DNA of 64,000 bases from Ligilactobacillus apodemi DSM 16634 = JCM 16172 (GTDB lineage: Bacteria; Bacillota; Bacilli; Lactobacillales; Lactobacillaceae), in NCBI RefSeq assembly GCF_001434405.1, contig NZ_AZFT01000053.1:520499-584498 (forward strand). The letters run 5' to 3'. Of this stretch, positions 1 to 8,742 are shown piece by piece; within the stretch, counting starts at the first letter, position 1; each line of letters starts with the position of its first letter. The notes beneath the pieces were generated by a model. That model was given only the letters and a program-made list of their open reading frames with translations. It was not told where the DNA came from and ran no database searches. The position numbers and the translations under genes were made by a program.

Positions 1-379
1 GTGATGGTAAGTCGTTTTGCCAGTCTAAGGGGACTAATTCATTTTTTGTTCGTTTAAGTCCTTTAAGGGCTAAAGTAGGCATACTAGTTGAAAGCTTTTC
101 GCTAAATAAAAAGGAAAAATAAACATTTAGATGTGTTAAGACCTTGTTATAGGTAGTGTTTTTGATCTCACGTTTTACTTGAAGCATATTTAAATAGTCT
201 CTAATATCAGTCTCTTCTAATTGAGAAAGATCAGGATTACTTTGATAAATACTGTTAAAGTGACGCAAGTAATTAAATAAATCAGCAACATCACGACAAA
301 TATCAGCAATTGTCTGAGTTTCGATCATGCGGTCATTTTGTAGATAGCGTTTAAAACGGTCAGCGTAAGGAAAATCCAT
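1..379 (-). CDS. Tyrosine recombinase, N-terminal part (cut by window edge)
   Basis: The first 126 codons of a gene that runs off the left edge. The start ATG at 379 follows a strong AGGAGGTG at 389-396. The translation begins MDFPYADRFKRYL and is rich in helix-forming residues. It looks like the SAM-like core-binding domain at the N terminus of tyrosine recombinases: about 125 residues, including a DIRDYLNML segment and conserved aromatic positions. The catalytic domain (R-H-R-Y) would lie outside the window, so the family call rests on the N-terminal domain alone. It is divergent from the YitT gene. Its leader carries a hairpin with a T-run and two copies of GTTACTTTAAC, a motif also found before the recombinase at 45246-46175. 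It could instead be a non-recombinase protein with a similar helical domain. Confidence 0.6.
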   Translation of the reverse strand, partial: MDFPYADRFKRYLQNDRMIETQTIADICRDVADLFNYLRHFNSIYQSNPDLSQLEETDIRDYLNMLQVKREIKNTTYNKVLTHLNVYFSFLFSEKLSTSMPTLALKGLKRTKNELVPLDWQNDLPS

Positions 380-408
380 TGGGAAGAACACCTCCAAAAG
401 AATAATTT

Positions 409-476
409 GTTACTTTAACTTTAACAAAAATCAAACATCTTATCAACATAAATAATAAAAAGTTACTTTAACTTTA
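409..476. repeat. Direct repeat GTTACTTTAACTTTA (two copies)
   Basis: The 15-mer GTTACTTTAACTTTA occurs at 409-423 and again at 462-476, 53 bp apart, between the recombinase start (379) and the leader hairpin (491-515). Spacing of about five helical turns would suit cooperative binding by a regulator or by the recombinase itself. The 11-bp core also occurs at 46257-46267, upstream of the other large recombinase. Function unknown. Confidence 0.6.
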
Positions 477-479
477 TCA

Positions 480-515
480 TAAAAACAAAAAACTGCGCCA
501 AAAACCGGCGCAGTT
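480..515 (-). terminator. Hairpin plus T-run in the recombinase leader
   Basis: AACTGCGCC (491-499) pairs perfectly with GGCGCAGTT (507-515) around a 7-nt loop. On the minus strand the stem is followed by TTTTTTGTTTTT, the form of an intrinsic terminator. It lies upstream of the minus-strand recombinase and between divergent genes, so it does not end either neighbour. It would act as a leader attenuator or as a block to antisense reading. Confidence 0.55.
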
Positions 516-605
516 AACAAAACATTTTTTCGGGAAGTTCCTTTTTCAGTATACGCATCCTTAAATATGCTATGATACATTTAAACTATTGGTGAGGTGT
601 TATCT

Positions 606-1475
606 ATGCATAATGAAAAAATTAGTATACTTGATCTGCTTATGATCACTTTAGGGTGTGCACTTTATGGGTTAGGGCTTGTTTCGATCAACATTGCAAA
701 TAACCTGGCAGAAGGTGGCGTTACTGGTATTACTTTGATCTTACGCTACTGGTTACATATCAATCCTGCTTTTTCAACGATTGCGATCAACATTCCGCTG
801 ATTGCAATCGGATATAGATTTTTAGGTAAAAAGGCATTAGTTTACACGATTTATGGAACTTTAGCTTTATCATTTTGGATCTGGTTTTGGCAAAAAGTAT
901 ATATTCCGATCAATATTCACCATGATTTATTCATTGCCGGTATCTTAGCTGGTATTTTTGGTGGGGTAGGCTCAGGGATAGTTTATAAATTTGGTGGAAC
1001 CACTGGTGGGACCGATGTTGTTGCCCGAATCTTAGAAAAACAACAAGGGATCCAAATGGGAAAAACTCTTCTAGCTTTGGATGCAATCGTATTGACTTTA
1101 TCACTTAGTTATCTTGATTTACGGCAAATGATGTATACGTTGTTAGCTTCATTTGTTTTCTCTCAATTGGTCAATTTTATTCAAGACGGAGCCTATGCTG
1201 CTAGAGGTGTGATCGTCATCTCAAATTCTCCTGAAAAAATTGCTGATGCAATCATGGACGAACTTGAACGTGGCGTAAGTTATTTAAAAGGTGAAGGAGC
1301 CTTTTTAGAAACAGATTTTAAGGCTGTTTATTGTGTTATTAGTCCCCGTGAACTGACCGCCTTGAAACGAATCGTTGAACGCTATGACCCCAAGGCATTT
1401 ATTTCAGTTTTAGATGTAACTGAAGCTGTTGGTGAAGGTTTTACCTACGATCGCCCCAAGAAAAAATTCTTATAA
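606..1475 (+). CDS. YitT family membrane protein (DUF161/DUF2179)
   Basis: A multi-pass membrane protein of 289 residues. About five to six hydrophobic segments fill the first 200 residues, and a soluble C-terminal domain (from about ARGVIVIS to the end) matches the DUF2179 module usual in YitT proteins. Glycine-rich runs such as FGGVGSGIVYKFGGTTGGT are typical of the family. The start is taken as ATG 606, because GGTGAGGTG at 591-599 is correctly placed for it; a GTG at 597 lies inside that site. Substrate and function of the family are not established. The gene is monocistronic or leads into cca 77 bp downstream. Confidence 0.85.
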   Translation: MHNEKISILDLLMITLGCALYGLGLVSINIANNLAEGGVTGITLILRYWLHINPAFSTIAINIPLIAIGYRFLGKKALVYTIYGTLALSFWIWFWQKVYIPINIHHDLFIAGILAGIFGGVGSGIVYKFGGTTGGTDVVARILEKQQGIQMGKTLLALDAIVLTLSLSYLDLRQMMYTLLASFVFSQLVNFIQDGAYAARGVIVISNSPEKIADAIMDELERGVSYLKGEGAFLETDFKAVYCVISPRELTALKRIVERYDPKAFISVLDVTEAVGEGFTYDRPKKKFL

Positions 1476-1552
1476 TTCCGTTGGTTGTCTCAACTTAGAG
1501 AATCAGCGTATAATATTACTAAATTATTTATTAAGTTAGGTTGAAGATAATT

Positions 1553-2761
1553 ATGCAAGTAAAAAACTTACCTCAAGAATTTATTGAGGCTCTACCTGTT
1601 TTAGAACAGATCAGACAAGCTGGTTTTGAAGCTTATTTCGTCGGTGGGAGTGTGCGCGATACTCTTTTAGGCTTACCGATCCATGATGTTGATATTGCCA
1701 CAAGTGCTTACCCAGCTGAGATCAAAGATATTTTTGAACGTACTGTTGATACAGGAATCGAGCATGGTACCGTGATGGTTTTAGACCATGGAAATGGCTA
1801 TGAGATCACAACTTTTAGAACTGAAAGTGGCTACCAAGATTTTCGGCGACCTGACAAAGTTGAATTTGTTCGCTCACTAAAAGAAGATCTGAAACGACGT
1901 GATTTAACGATCAATGCGCTCGCTTTAGCGCCTGATGGTACAGTCATTGATCTTTTTTCTGGAATCACCGACCTTGAAAACAAAGTCTTACGTGCTGTCG
2001 GGCAACCAGAGGAACGTTTTTTTGAAGATGCTTTACGAATGATGCGGACCGTACGTTTTGCAAGTCAATTAGGATTTTCGATCGAGACTGATACTTTTGC
2101 TGCAATTGCTAAAAATGCTCATTTATTAGAAAAAATTGCGGTCGAACGAATCCACGTTGAATGGGTCAAATTACTTTTGGGACAAGACCTAAAACAAGGA
2201 GTTGCGGCATTTTTAAAGACAGAACTTTATCGTTATTGTCCTGGTTTAGCACAGCAAAAAGAAAATTTAGCCAAGCTGTTAGAACTTGACGAATTTCAAT
2301 TAGCTGATGAGTTAGCTTGCTGGAGTTTATTATGCTATCTTTGTGATTTTTCAATTTCTGATGCTAAGAAATTTTTAAAATCCTGGAAAACTTCCAATGA
2401 GATCATTACAGAAGTTACAAATGTTTTAACGCTTTTAAAACACGCTGATGAACCTACGATCGATCCATTTAGCTGTTACAAAGCAAAAGAAAAAGCCACA
2501 CAGACTGCGGCTGATTTAGCTGAGATTTTACAGCTCAAATTATCAAAAGAAACATTAATTACGACCTATGAACAATTACCAATCAAAGATAAAGCACAAT
2601 TGACCATTAACGGTAAGGTATTAATTGAAAAATTATCCCTTAAACCTGGTCCTATTTTAGGTAAAGTATTGAATATACTTGAACATGAGGTTGTTTTAGG
2701 CAATCTGCCTAACCAATCAGAAGTATTATTGCAACGCGCACAAGAATTGAGTAAGGATTAA
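1553..2761 (+). CDS. cca: CCA-adding enzyme (tRNA nucleotidyltransferase)
   Basis: Adds or repairs the 3'-terminal CCA of tRNAs in the cytoplasm. The class II nucleotidyltransferase signature is complete: GGSVRD at residues 31-36, the metal-binding DVD at 45-47, and RRD at about 115-117, followed by the helical neck, body and tail domains. At 402 residues the length is normal for the Bacillus/Lactobacillus type. ATG 1553 is preferred over an upstream TTG at 1541, which lies in the ribosome-binding region. The next gene, an ABC-F ATPase, starts 5 bp after the stop, so the two are probably co-transcribed, an arrangement common in lactobacilli. Confidence 0.95.
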   Translation: MQVKNLPQEFIEALPVLEQIRQAGFEAYFVGGSVRDTLLGLPIHDVDIATSAYPAEIKDIFERTVDTGIEHGTVMVLDHGNGYEITTFRTESGYQDFRRPDKVEFVRSLKEDLKRRDLTINALALAPDGTVIDLFSGITDLENKVLRAVGQPEERFFEDALRMMRTVRFASQLGFSIETDTFAAIAKNAHLLEKIAVERIHVEWVKLLLGQDLKQGVAAFLKTELYRYCPGLAQQKENLAKLLELDEFQLADELACWSLLCYLCDFSISDAKKFLKSWKTSNEIITEVTNVLTLLKHADEPTIDPFSCYKAKEKATQTAADLAEILQLKLSKETLITTYEQLPIKDKAQLTINGKVLIEKLSLKPGPILGKVLNILEHEVVLGNLPNQSEVLLQRAQELSKD

Positions 2762-2766
2762 TCAAC

Positions 2767-4653
2767 ATGCAGACACTTAGAATTGAACATTTAACTAAAA
2801 CATACGGAGATAAAACACTATTTGAAGATGCTAATTTCATTATCAACGAACATGATAGAATTGGTCTGATCGGTACAAATGGCTCTGGGAAAACCACCTT
2901 TTTAAACGCAATTAGTGGTTTAGACCCAGCAGATTCAGGGAAACTAGTTGCACCCAATAATTACCGGATCAGCTATTTAAAACAACAGCCTGAATTGGAT
3001 CCAGAAAAAACGATCATGGAAGCAGTTTTTGACGGGGCTGGTCCAGTATTTCAAACGATCAAACAATATGAAGAAGCTTTGGTTGCCTATAGTGCTGACC
3101 CAGAAAATGAAAAACTCCAAAAACGCTATGACAACGCTGAAGCAAAAATGAATCAAGAAGATGCTTGGAGTGCTGATAGTGATATCAAAACAATTTTAAC
3201 GCAACTTCACATTAAAGACTGGCATCAAAAAATCAAGACTCTTTCTGGGGGACAAATCAAACGGGTCGGTCTAGCCCAAGTTTTGATCCAAGAGCCGGAC
3301 CTTTTGATCTTAGATGAACCAACCAACCATTTAGATTTTGATTCGATCGCATGGTTAGAAAGTTATTTAGCATCTTATAAAGGTGCATTACTTGTTGTTA
3401 CTCACGATCGTTATTTTCTTGATCAAATCGCTAACCAGATCATTGAATTATCGTTTGGTAAATTTTATTTCTACACGGGAAACTACCAAGATTTTGTGAC
3501 TCAAAAAGCTGAACGCGTTGAACGTGAATTAACTGCTGAGCATAAGCAACAACAATTGTATAAAAAAGAACTCGCCTGGATGCGAACTGGAGCAAAAGCA
3601 AGAACGACCAAACAACAAGCCCGAATCAATAATTTCAATAAATTAAAAGAAGGGCTCAATAAAGTTCAAGTTGATGGAAAAGTTGACATTAATTTAGGAC
3701 AACAGCGTTTAGGGAAAAAAGTGCTTGAGATCAAAAATGGCTCTTTGACTCTTGATACACATCCCATTATCAGAGATTTTGATCTCTTGATCCAAGCTGG
3801 TGACCGTATCGGGATCACTGGTGTCAACGGTGCAGGGAAGTCATCATTTCTAAATGTTTTAGCCGGTAAAAAAATGCTAGACAAAGGTGAATTGATTATC
3901 GGTGAGACCGTTAAAATCGCTTATTACCAACAACAAACAGAAGACATACCCGAAGACAAGCGTGTTATCAGTTATCTAAATGAAGTTGGTCAAAATATTA
4001 CCAATAAAGATGGCGAACATATCAGCACCACACAATTATTGGAACAATTCCTATTTCCACGTTTTATGCACGGAACTTTGATCAGAAAACTTTCTGGTGG
4101 CGAAAAACGGCGCTTGTATTTATTGAAATTATTAATGATGCAACCAAACGTTTTGATCTTAGATGAACCGACAAATGACTTAGATATCGGTACATTAACT
4201 GTTTTGGAAGATTATTTAGACAAATTCCAAGGAACTGTGATCACTGTTTCACATGATCGGTACTTTTTAGATAAAGTGGCAAATTCTTTATTGATCTTTG
4301 AAGGAAATGCTAAGATCGATCGCTATATTGGCTTATTTACCGATTATCTAAAGAAAAATGAAGCAAATTTAACACATAAGAAAGAAACTCCTAAAAAGCA
4401 AGTTTCTGAAACTAAACCGGCACCAAAAAAAGAAAAAACGAAACTAACTTATGCTGAACAACTTGAATTTGATAAGTTGGAAAAAGAAATCGAAAAACTC
4501 GATGAACAGTTGGAAAACTTGACGACTGAAATGAATGAAGTTTCCGACGATGATTACCCTAAATTAGTTGAATTACAGCAACAAATCGACGAATTAACAG
4601 CAATCAATGAAGAAAAAATGTTGCGGTGGGAAGAGCTTGGACAATTTGTTTAA
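2767..4653 (+). CDS. ABC-F family ATPase (Uup/YfmR-like)
   Basis: A soluble ABC protein with two nucleotide-binding domains and no membrane segments. The first domain has Walker A GTNGSGKT (36-43) and signature LSGGQ near residue 160. The second has GVNGAGKSS near 353 and signature LSGGE. Both have an ILDEPTNHLDF or ILDEPTNDLDI Walker B. The charged linker between the domains and a C-terminal coiled coil (about 535-628, rich in K and E) match the Uup/YfmR group, which acts on the ribosome during elongation stalls. Length (628) agrees with YfmR. It lacks the features of a resistance-type ABC-F that I would recognise. It is probably in an operon with cca. Confidence 0.85.
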   Translation: MQTLRIEHLTKTYGDKTLFEDANFIINEHDRIGLIGTNGSGKTTFLNAISGLDPADSGKLVAPNNYRISYLKQQPELDPEKTIMEAVFDGAGPVFQTIKQYEEALVAYSADPENEKLQKRYDNAEAKMNQEDAWSADSDIKTILTQLHIKDWHQKIKTLSGGQIKRVGLAQVLIQEPDLLILDEPTNHLDFDSIAWLESYLASYKGALLVVTHDRYFLDQIANQIIELSFGKFYFYTGNYQDFVTQKAERVERELTAEHKQQQLYKKELAWMRTGAKARTTKQQARINNFNKLKEGLNKVQVDGKVDINLGQQRLGKKVLEIKNGSLTLDTHPIIRDFDLLIQAGDRIGITGVNGAGKSSFLNVLAGKKMLDKGELIIGETVKIAYYQQQTEDIPEDKRVISYLNEVGQNITNKDGEHISTTQLLEQFLFPRFMHGTLIRKLSGGEKRRLYLLKLLMMQPNVLILDEPTNDLDIGTLTVLEDYLDKFQGTVITVSHDRYFLDKVANSLLIFEGNAKIDRYIGLFTDYLKKNEANLTHKKETPKKQVSETKPAPKKEKTKLTYAEQLEFDKLEKEIEKLDEQLENLTTEMNEVSDDDYPKLVELQQQIDELTAINEEKMLRWEELGQFV

Positions 4654-4666
4654 ATCACTTTATAAT
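4637..4666 (+). promoter_or_regulatory. Probable promoter of thyA-folA
   Basis: TTGGAC (4637-4642) and a perfect TATAAT (4661-4666) are 18 bp apart. The -35 lies inside the last codons of the ABC-F gene, and the -10 is about 34 bp before the thyA start. Confidence 0.6.
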
Positions 4667-4699
4667 GATTGAGATAATTAAATTTACCGGAGGAATAAG

Positions 4700-5656
4700 A
4701 TGACAGCACTTGAAGAACCATATTTGCAATTGATGCGTGATATTTTGGAAAAAGGACATCAAAAAAATGACCGTACTAATACGGGAACATATAGCTTATT
4801 TGGCTATCAAATGCGTTTTGATCTAAGTCAAGGATTCCCATTACTAACAACTAAACGAGTGCCTTTTGGTTTGATCAAAAGTGAGTTGTTATGGTTTTTA
4901 CGTGGCGACACTAATATTCAGTACCTTTTAAAGCATAACAACCACATTTGGGATGAATGGGCTTTTAAAAATTGGGTCCAAAGCGCTGAATACACTGGAC
5001 CGGATATGACCGATTTTGGGTTAAGATCACAAAAGGATGCCAAATTCAATCGAGTATACCAAGAACAAAAAGCCAAGTTTTGTGAAAGAATCGTTGCTGA
5101 CGATGAATTTGCAGCTAAATACGGTAATTTAGGTGATGTTTACGGGGCACAGTGGCGTCACTGGAAGACAAGTACTGGCGAAACGATCGATCAAATCAAA
5201 GATGTTATTAAAACAATCAAAGAAAATCCGGATTCACGGCGCTTGATCGTTACTGCCTGGAACCCAGAAGATGTACCAACAAGTGCTTTGCCACCTTGTC
5301 ATACGTTATTCCAATTCTATGTCAATGATAATAAATTGAGCTGCCAATTGTATCAACGTAGTGGGGATGTGTTTTTAGGGGTCCCATTTAATATCGCAAG
5401 TTATGCTCTTTTAACGCACCTAATTGCGCGAGAAACTGGACTTGAAGTGGGTGAGTTTGTGCATACATTAGGGGATGCGCACATCTACTCTAATCATTTA
5501 GAACAAGTCAAAGAACAGCTCAAACGCACACCTAAACATGTCCCTAAATTATGGCTCAATCCAGCTAAGACTTCGGCAATGGATTTTGAAATGGAAGATA
5601 TCAAAGTTGAAGGCTACGACCCACACGGTGCGATCAAAGCTCCAGTTGCGGTTTAA
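4700..5656 (+). CDS. thyA: Thymidylate synthase
   Basis: Methylates dUMP to dTMP using methylene-tetrahydrofolate. The catalytic cysteine is in [11 protein letters not shown] (about C200), and the arginine and asparagine motifs [11 protein letters not shown] and [12 protein letters not shown] are present. At 318 residues it is the long form, with an insert of about 50 residues around positions 90-140 as in the L. casei enzyme (316). The ribosome binding site GGAGGA lies just upstream. folA follows after 12 bp, which couples dTMP synthesis to recycling of the dihydrofolate it produces. Confidence 0.97.
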   Translation: MTALEEPYLQLMRDILEKGHQKNDRTNTGTYSLFGYQMRFDLSQGFPLLTTKRVPFGLIKSELLWFLRGDTNIQYLLKHNNHIWDEWAFKNWVQSAEYTGPDMTDFGLRSQKDAKFNRVYQEQKAKFCERIVADDEFAAKYGNLGDVYGAQWRHWKTSTGETIDQIKDVIKTIKENPDSRRLIVTAWNPEDVPTSALPPCHTLFQFYVNDNKLSCQLYQRSGDVFLGVPFNIASYALLTHLIARETGLEVGEFVHTLGDAHIYSNHLEQVKEQLKRTPKHVPKLWLNPAKTSAMDFEMEDIKVEGYDPHGAIKAPVAV

Positions 5657-5668
5657 GGAGGAAAAAAG

Positions 5669-6172
5669 ATGCTGGCATTTATTTGGGCCGAAGATGAAGT
5701 CGGTCACATTGGATATGAAGGTAAACTACCATGGCACTTACCTGCTGATTTAGCTTATTTTAAAGCCCAGACATTGGGCCATCCGATGGTCATGGGGAAA
5801 AATACTTTCAATAGTTTTCCTGGCTTTTTACCCAAACGATTGCATGTCGTTTTAACGCATGATAAACAGTTGCAACAAGCTGCTTTGAGCGAGGATCGCC
5901 TCATGGTGTTTGATGACCTTTCACAACTCAAAGCCTGGCTTGCTAAACATGACGAGCTGGTATTTATCATTGGTGGTGCTTCATTATTTGCACAATTTAA
6001 AGATCAAGTTGATCAATTGTTTGTCACTAAGATCCATTCCCAGTTTAAAGGGGATACAAAGATGCCAGAGCTTGATTATGCTGCCTTTGAACTAGTAAAA
6101 AAAGAATCTGGTAAACTTGACGACAAAAACAAATACCCATATACCTTTTACGTCTATCAAAAAAGAAAATAA
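5669..6172 (+). CDS. folA: Dihydrofolate reductase
   Basis: Reduces dihydrofolate to tetrahydrofolate with NADPH. The N terminus LAFIWAEDEVGHIG and the LPWHLPADLAYFK segment match the bacterial DHFR active-site region; the catalytic aspartate is D27, corresponding to D26 of L. casei. MVMGKNTFNSFP and FIIGGASLF supply the NADPH-binding motifs. At 167 residues it is of usual length. It follows thyA in the same operon, with GGAGGA upstream, and a strong hairpin terminator comes directly after the stop. Confidence 0.97.
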   Translation: MLAFIWAEDEVGHIGYEGKLPWHLPADLAYFKAQTLGHPMVMGKNTFNSFPGFLPKRLHVVLTHDKQLQQAALSEDRLMVFDDLSQLKAWLAKHDELVFIIGGASLFAQFKDQVDQLFVTKIHSQFKGDTKMPELDYAAFELVKKESGKLDDKNKYPYTFYVYQKRK

Positions 6173-6173
6173 T

Positions 6174-6202
6174 AAAAAAGCCGGCTGTGTACCGGCTTTT
6201 TT
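6174..6202. terminator. Bidirectional terminator after folA
   Basis: AAAAAAGCCGG and CCGGCTTTTTT flank a short loop. The T-run and A-run allow termination of folA (plus) and of the convergent membrane protein gene (minus). Confidence 0.85.
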
Positions 6203-6204
6203 AT

Positions 6205-6840
6205 TTAATATTGCAATAGTCCAATGATCCAAAAGCTAAATGCCAAAAATTCTAACAAACAAGCGATCCATAAAGTTTTTGGCATATAACGTTGGCACCA
6301 GTAGGCAAAAATTCCAAAAATAAAGCCATAGGCTAAAAATAAATTGATGGAAATTCCTGTCATTACTAATATCAGACAAATGATCAAACAAACCAAACTT
6401 ACAGCGTAAACAATGCGCCAATGTTTAGTATAAAAAATGCTTTCATAAATCAAAGCTAAAACAGCCCATAAAGTAACTATGCCAAATGCGACCCAACCGC
6501 TAGCAAAGCTTTTTACCCCAAAACACAAAGGATAAAAAAGACACATTAGCGTTAAATACCCAAAGCAGTGAGCAATCGTATCTAAGGGACGCTTAGCTTT
6601 TGTATTAAATAAAGCAAGGGCAATGACTTTTAAGATCAAGTAACTGATTCCGACACTTAAGGCTAATGATAAGGCCACAACCATCCCCGCTTGAGCGTTA
6701 GTATGGATGAGTGCCCAAATCATCAAGCTACCATAACACAGACAATTGATCCCAGTTATAATGGCACTTCCGACTAAATTTTTAACAGAATATTTAGCGA
6801 TATTCATTTTAAGACTTTCTATAAAAATATTTTTATTCAA
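6205..6840 (-). CDS. Multi-pass membrane protein of unknown function
   Basis: A 211-residue protein with about six hydrophobic segments (for example ALSLALSVGISYLILKVIAL and FLAYGFIFGIFAYW) and short positively charged loops. I do not recognise a family motif. Neither side suggests an operon: it converges on folA across a shared terminator and diverges from the lipase-like gene at 6964. The upstream region is very AT-rich and a -10-like TATTAT lies near the start. It could be a general stress or transport-associated membrane protein, but no function can be assigned. Confidence 0.7.
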   Translation of the reverse strand: MNKNIFIESLKMNIAKYSVKNLVGSAIITGINCLCYGSLMIWALIHTNAQAGMVVALSLALSVGISYLILKVIALALFNTKAKRPLDTIAHCFGYLTLMCLFYPLCFGVKSFASGWVAFGIVTLWAVLALIYESIFYTKHWRIVYAVSLVCLIICLILVMTGISINLFLAYGFIFGIFAYWCQRYMPKTLWIACLLEFLAFSFWIIGLLQY

Positions 6841-6963
6841 TATTATTGTAACACAATAATATAAGTGTGGTCTTTGTTTGGAGCAAATACGTGATATAAT
6901 GAATTCGCTACTATTAATTATTTAAATAATAGATAATATTATAACTTGAAGGGAGTTTCATTT

Positions 6964-7893
6964 TTGAAAAAATCAAAAAAGATAGCAGTTTTTTTAGGGG
7001 TATTTCTTGCATTAGCTGCTGTTTTTTACTTTGCCTTACAGCCTAAAACTAATTCGGCTTTAAAAACAAATACCACTACAAAAACTGCAACCTCTAAAGC
7101 CATAAAACAAAAGAAAAAAATCACCTTAACTGCAGTTGGCGATTCATTGACCTATGGGGTAGGTGATACGACCAATAAAGGTGGCTATGTTGCCTTGATC
7201 AAACAAAAATTAGTAAAACAAAACAAACTACAAGTCACAACTTATAATTACGGTAAGACTGGTGATCGTAGTGAGCAAATCGAAAAACGAGTTCTTGAAT
7301 CTAAAACGATCCAAAAAAACTTAAAAAATGCTGATGTGATCACCTTAACTGTTGGTGGAAATGACTTAATGCAGGTTTTACAAAAAAATTTCTTATATTT
7401 GGCGAATAATACTTTGAGTAGTACGATGCCATCTGCTAAGAAATCATATGCTAAAAAATTGACGTCTTTGCTCAAAACTATCCGCAAATATAACAAAGAT
7501 GCACCAATTTTTATGTTTAGCGTCTATAATCCATTTTATGTTTATTTTCCAACTTTGACGCAGATCCAACAGTATACGGACGAATGGAATGAAGTTTCCA
7601 AGAAAGTGATCGCTTCAGATAGTAAAATTTATTTTGTTGATATCAATAAACAATTATCCGAAGGTCAATATTATGGAAAATCAAAGAGTAGTTTAAAGAA
7701 TAGTACTACTACGGATCTAAACAATGTTTCAGATGGAAAGTTAGAGACGATGCTTAGCGACACAGAGGAAAAAAATGATTATCTTTCAAGTGAAGATCAT
7801 TTTCATCCCAATAATAAAGGATACCGGTATATGACTTCGCAACTATATAAAGTGATGATGGCACATAAAAAAACTTGGTTGGAGGAAAATTAA
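6964..7893 (+). CDS. SGNH/GDSL hydrolase (YpmR-like), membrane-anchored
   Basis: An extracellular esterase/lipase-fold protein tethered by one N-terminal hydrophobic segment (KIAVFLGVFLALAAVFYFAL). The catalytic blocks are visible: GDSL at residues 59-62, GGND at 131-134, and DHFHPNN starting at 278, giving the Ser-Asp-His set. The start is the TTG at 6964, with GAAGGGAG at 6948-6955 eight bases upstream; a frame-compatible TTG at 6946 overlaps that site and is unlikely. The next gene is a YpmS homologue 3 bp later, the same pair as ypmR-ypmS in Bacillus. The substrate is unknown; a cell-envelope ester is a reasonable guess. Confidence 0.85.
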   Translation: MKKSKKIAVFLGVFLALAAVFYFALQPKTNSALKTNTTTKTATSKAIKQKKKITLTAVGDSLTYGVGDTTNKGGYVALIKQKLVKQNKLQVTTYNYGKTGDRSEQIEKRVLESKTIQKNLKNADVITLTVGGNDLMQVLQKNFLYLANNTLSSTMPSAKKSYAKKLTSLLKTIRKYNKDAPIFMFSVYNPFYVYFPTLTQIQQYTDEWNEVSKKVIASDSKIYFVDINKQLSEGQYYGKSKSSLKNSTTTDLNNVSDGKLETMLSDTEEKNDYLSSEDHFHPNNKGYRYMTSQLYKVMMAHKKTWLEEN

Positions 7894-7896
7894 CAA

Positions 7897-8508
7897 ATGG
7901 AAAAAGCAGAAAAAAAGCAAAGAAATCCTTGGAAATGGGCGTTTATTATCTTAGTAGGCGTGATTCTTTGCTTTAGTGGTTATGTTTGGTTTGCGGTGAC
8001 GACACCTAATGAAGATCAGCAGCAAATTTCCCAAGCAACGACAAATTCAAAAAATTCAGCTAATGTTAGTGTTGAATTAAATAAAGAACAACTCAGTGCT
8101 GCCGTTAATTATTATTTACAACAAAACCAAAAGAAAGGTGCGATCAAGTATCGTTTTGTTTTAAATAAGTCAGCCATTTTAATGGGAACAACGAAGATCT
8201 TAGGTAAAAACGTTTCCTTTACGCTTTATGCTAAGCCAACGTTCGATAAAAATGGTAATATTGTCTTAAATGCTAAATCGGTAGCGATCGGATCGCTCAA
8301 TGCTCCACCAACATTTGTTTTAGGTTATATCAAAAACAATTATGATCTAGGTAGTTGGGCTAAGATCGATTCCAAAAAATCAACGATCACACTTAATTTA
8401 AACCAATTGACAAAAAAACAGGGGATCAAGATCAAAGGGGAGACACTTGATTTAACAAATGATAAACTACGCTTCAACGTAGCTTTCCCACTTGATACAT
8501 CTAATTAA
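7897..8508 (+). CDS. ypmS: YpmS family protein (DUF2140)
   Basis: A 203-residue single-pass protein: charged N terminus, one membrane helix (WAFIILVGVILCFSGYVWF), then an exported domain with the pattern typical of DUF2140 (VELNKEQLSAAVNYYL and the repeated beta-strand region to the end). Function unknown; the pairing with the SGNH hydrolase suggests a shared envelope role. The stop overlaps the AAGGAG ribosome binding site of the following yozE gene, so all three are probably one transcript. Confidence 0.8.
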   Translation: MEKAEKKQRNPWKWAFIILVGVILCFSGYVWFAVTTPNEDQQQISQATTNSKNSANVSVELNKEQLSAAVNYYLQQNQKKGAIKYRFVLNKSAILMGTTKILGKNVSFTLYAKPTFDKNGNIVLNAKSVAIGSLNAPPTFVLGYIKNNYDLGSWAKIDSKKSTITLNLNQLTKKQGIKIKGETLDLTNDKLRFNVAFPLDTSN

Positions 8509-8518
8509 GGAGAAAAAA

Positions 8519-8742
8519 ATGAAAGAAAGCTTTTATCGTTATCTGATGACAAAAAGAAATCCAGATGGACATGATGAACTGGCTGGCTTTGCTAATGCAG
8601 CCTTCTTTGACCAGGCATTTCCTAAGCATTCGACCGATTATCACGAAATTTCGCATTATTTAGAGTTGAATGCAAGTTATTTAACATCAATGAGTATTTT
8701 TTTGATGATGCGTGGCAAAGCTATTTAGAAGAGGTGGTTTAG
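8519..8742 (+). pseudogene. yozE: YozE family small protein (UPF0346), frameshifted near the C terminus
   Basis: The first 59 codons (ESFYRYLMTKRNP ... STDYHEISHYLELNASYL) match the YozE/UPF0346 family of about 70-75 residues. As read, the frame ends at 8728 with the atypical tail LMMRGKAI. A run of seven T at 8697-8703 explains this. With the frame corrected (8 T, or 5 T) the tail becomes FDDAWQSYLEEVV and stops at 8742, directly before the ctpA start at 8743. That tail matches the family's FDEAW ending. Either the copy is mutated, the run slips during expression, or the base count is a sequencing error. Function of the family is unknown. Confidence 0.75.
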
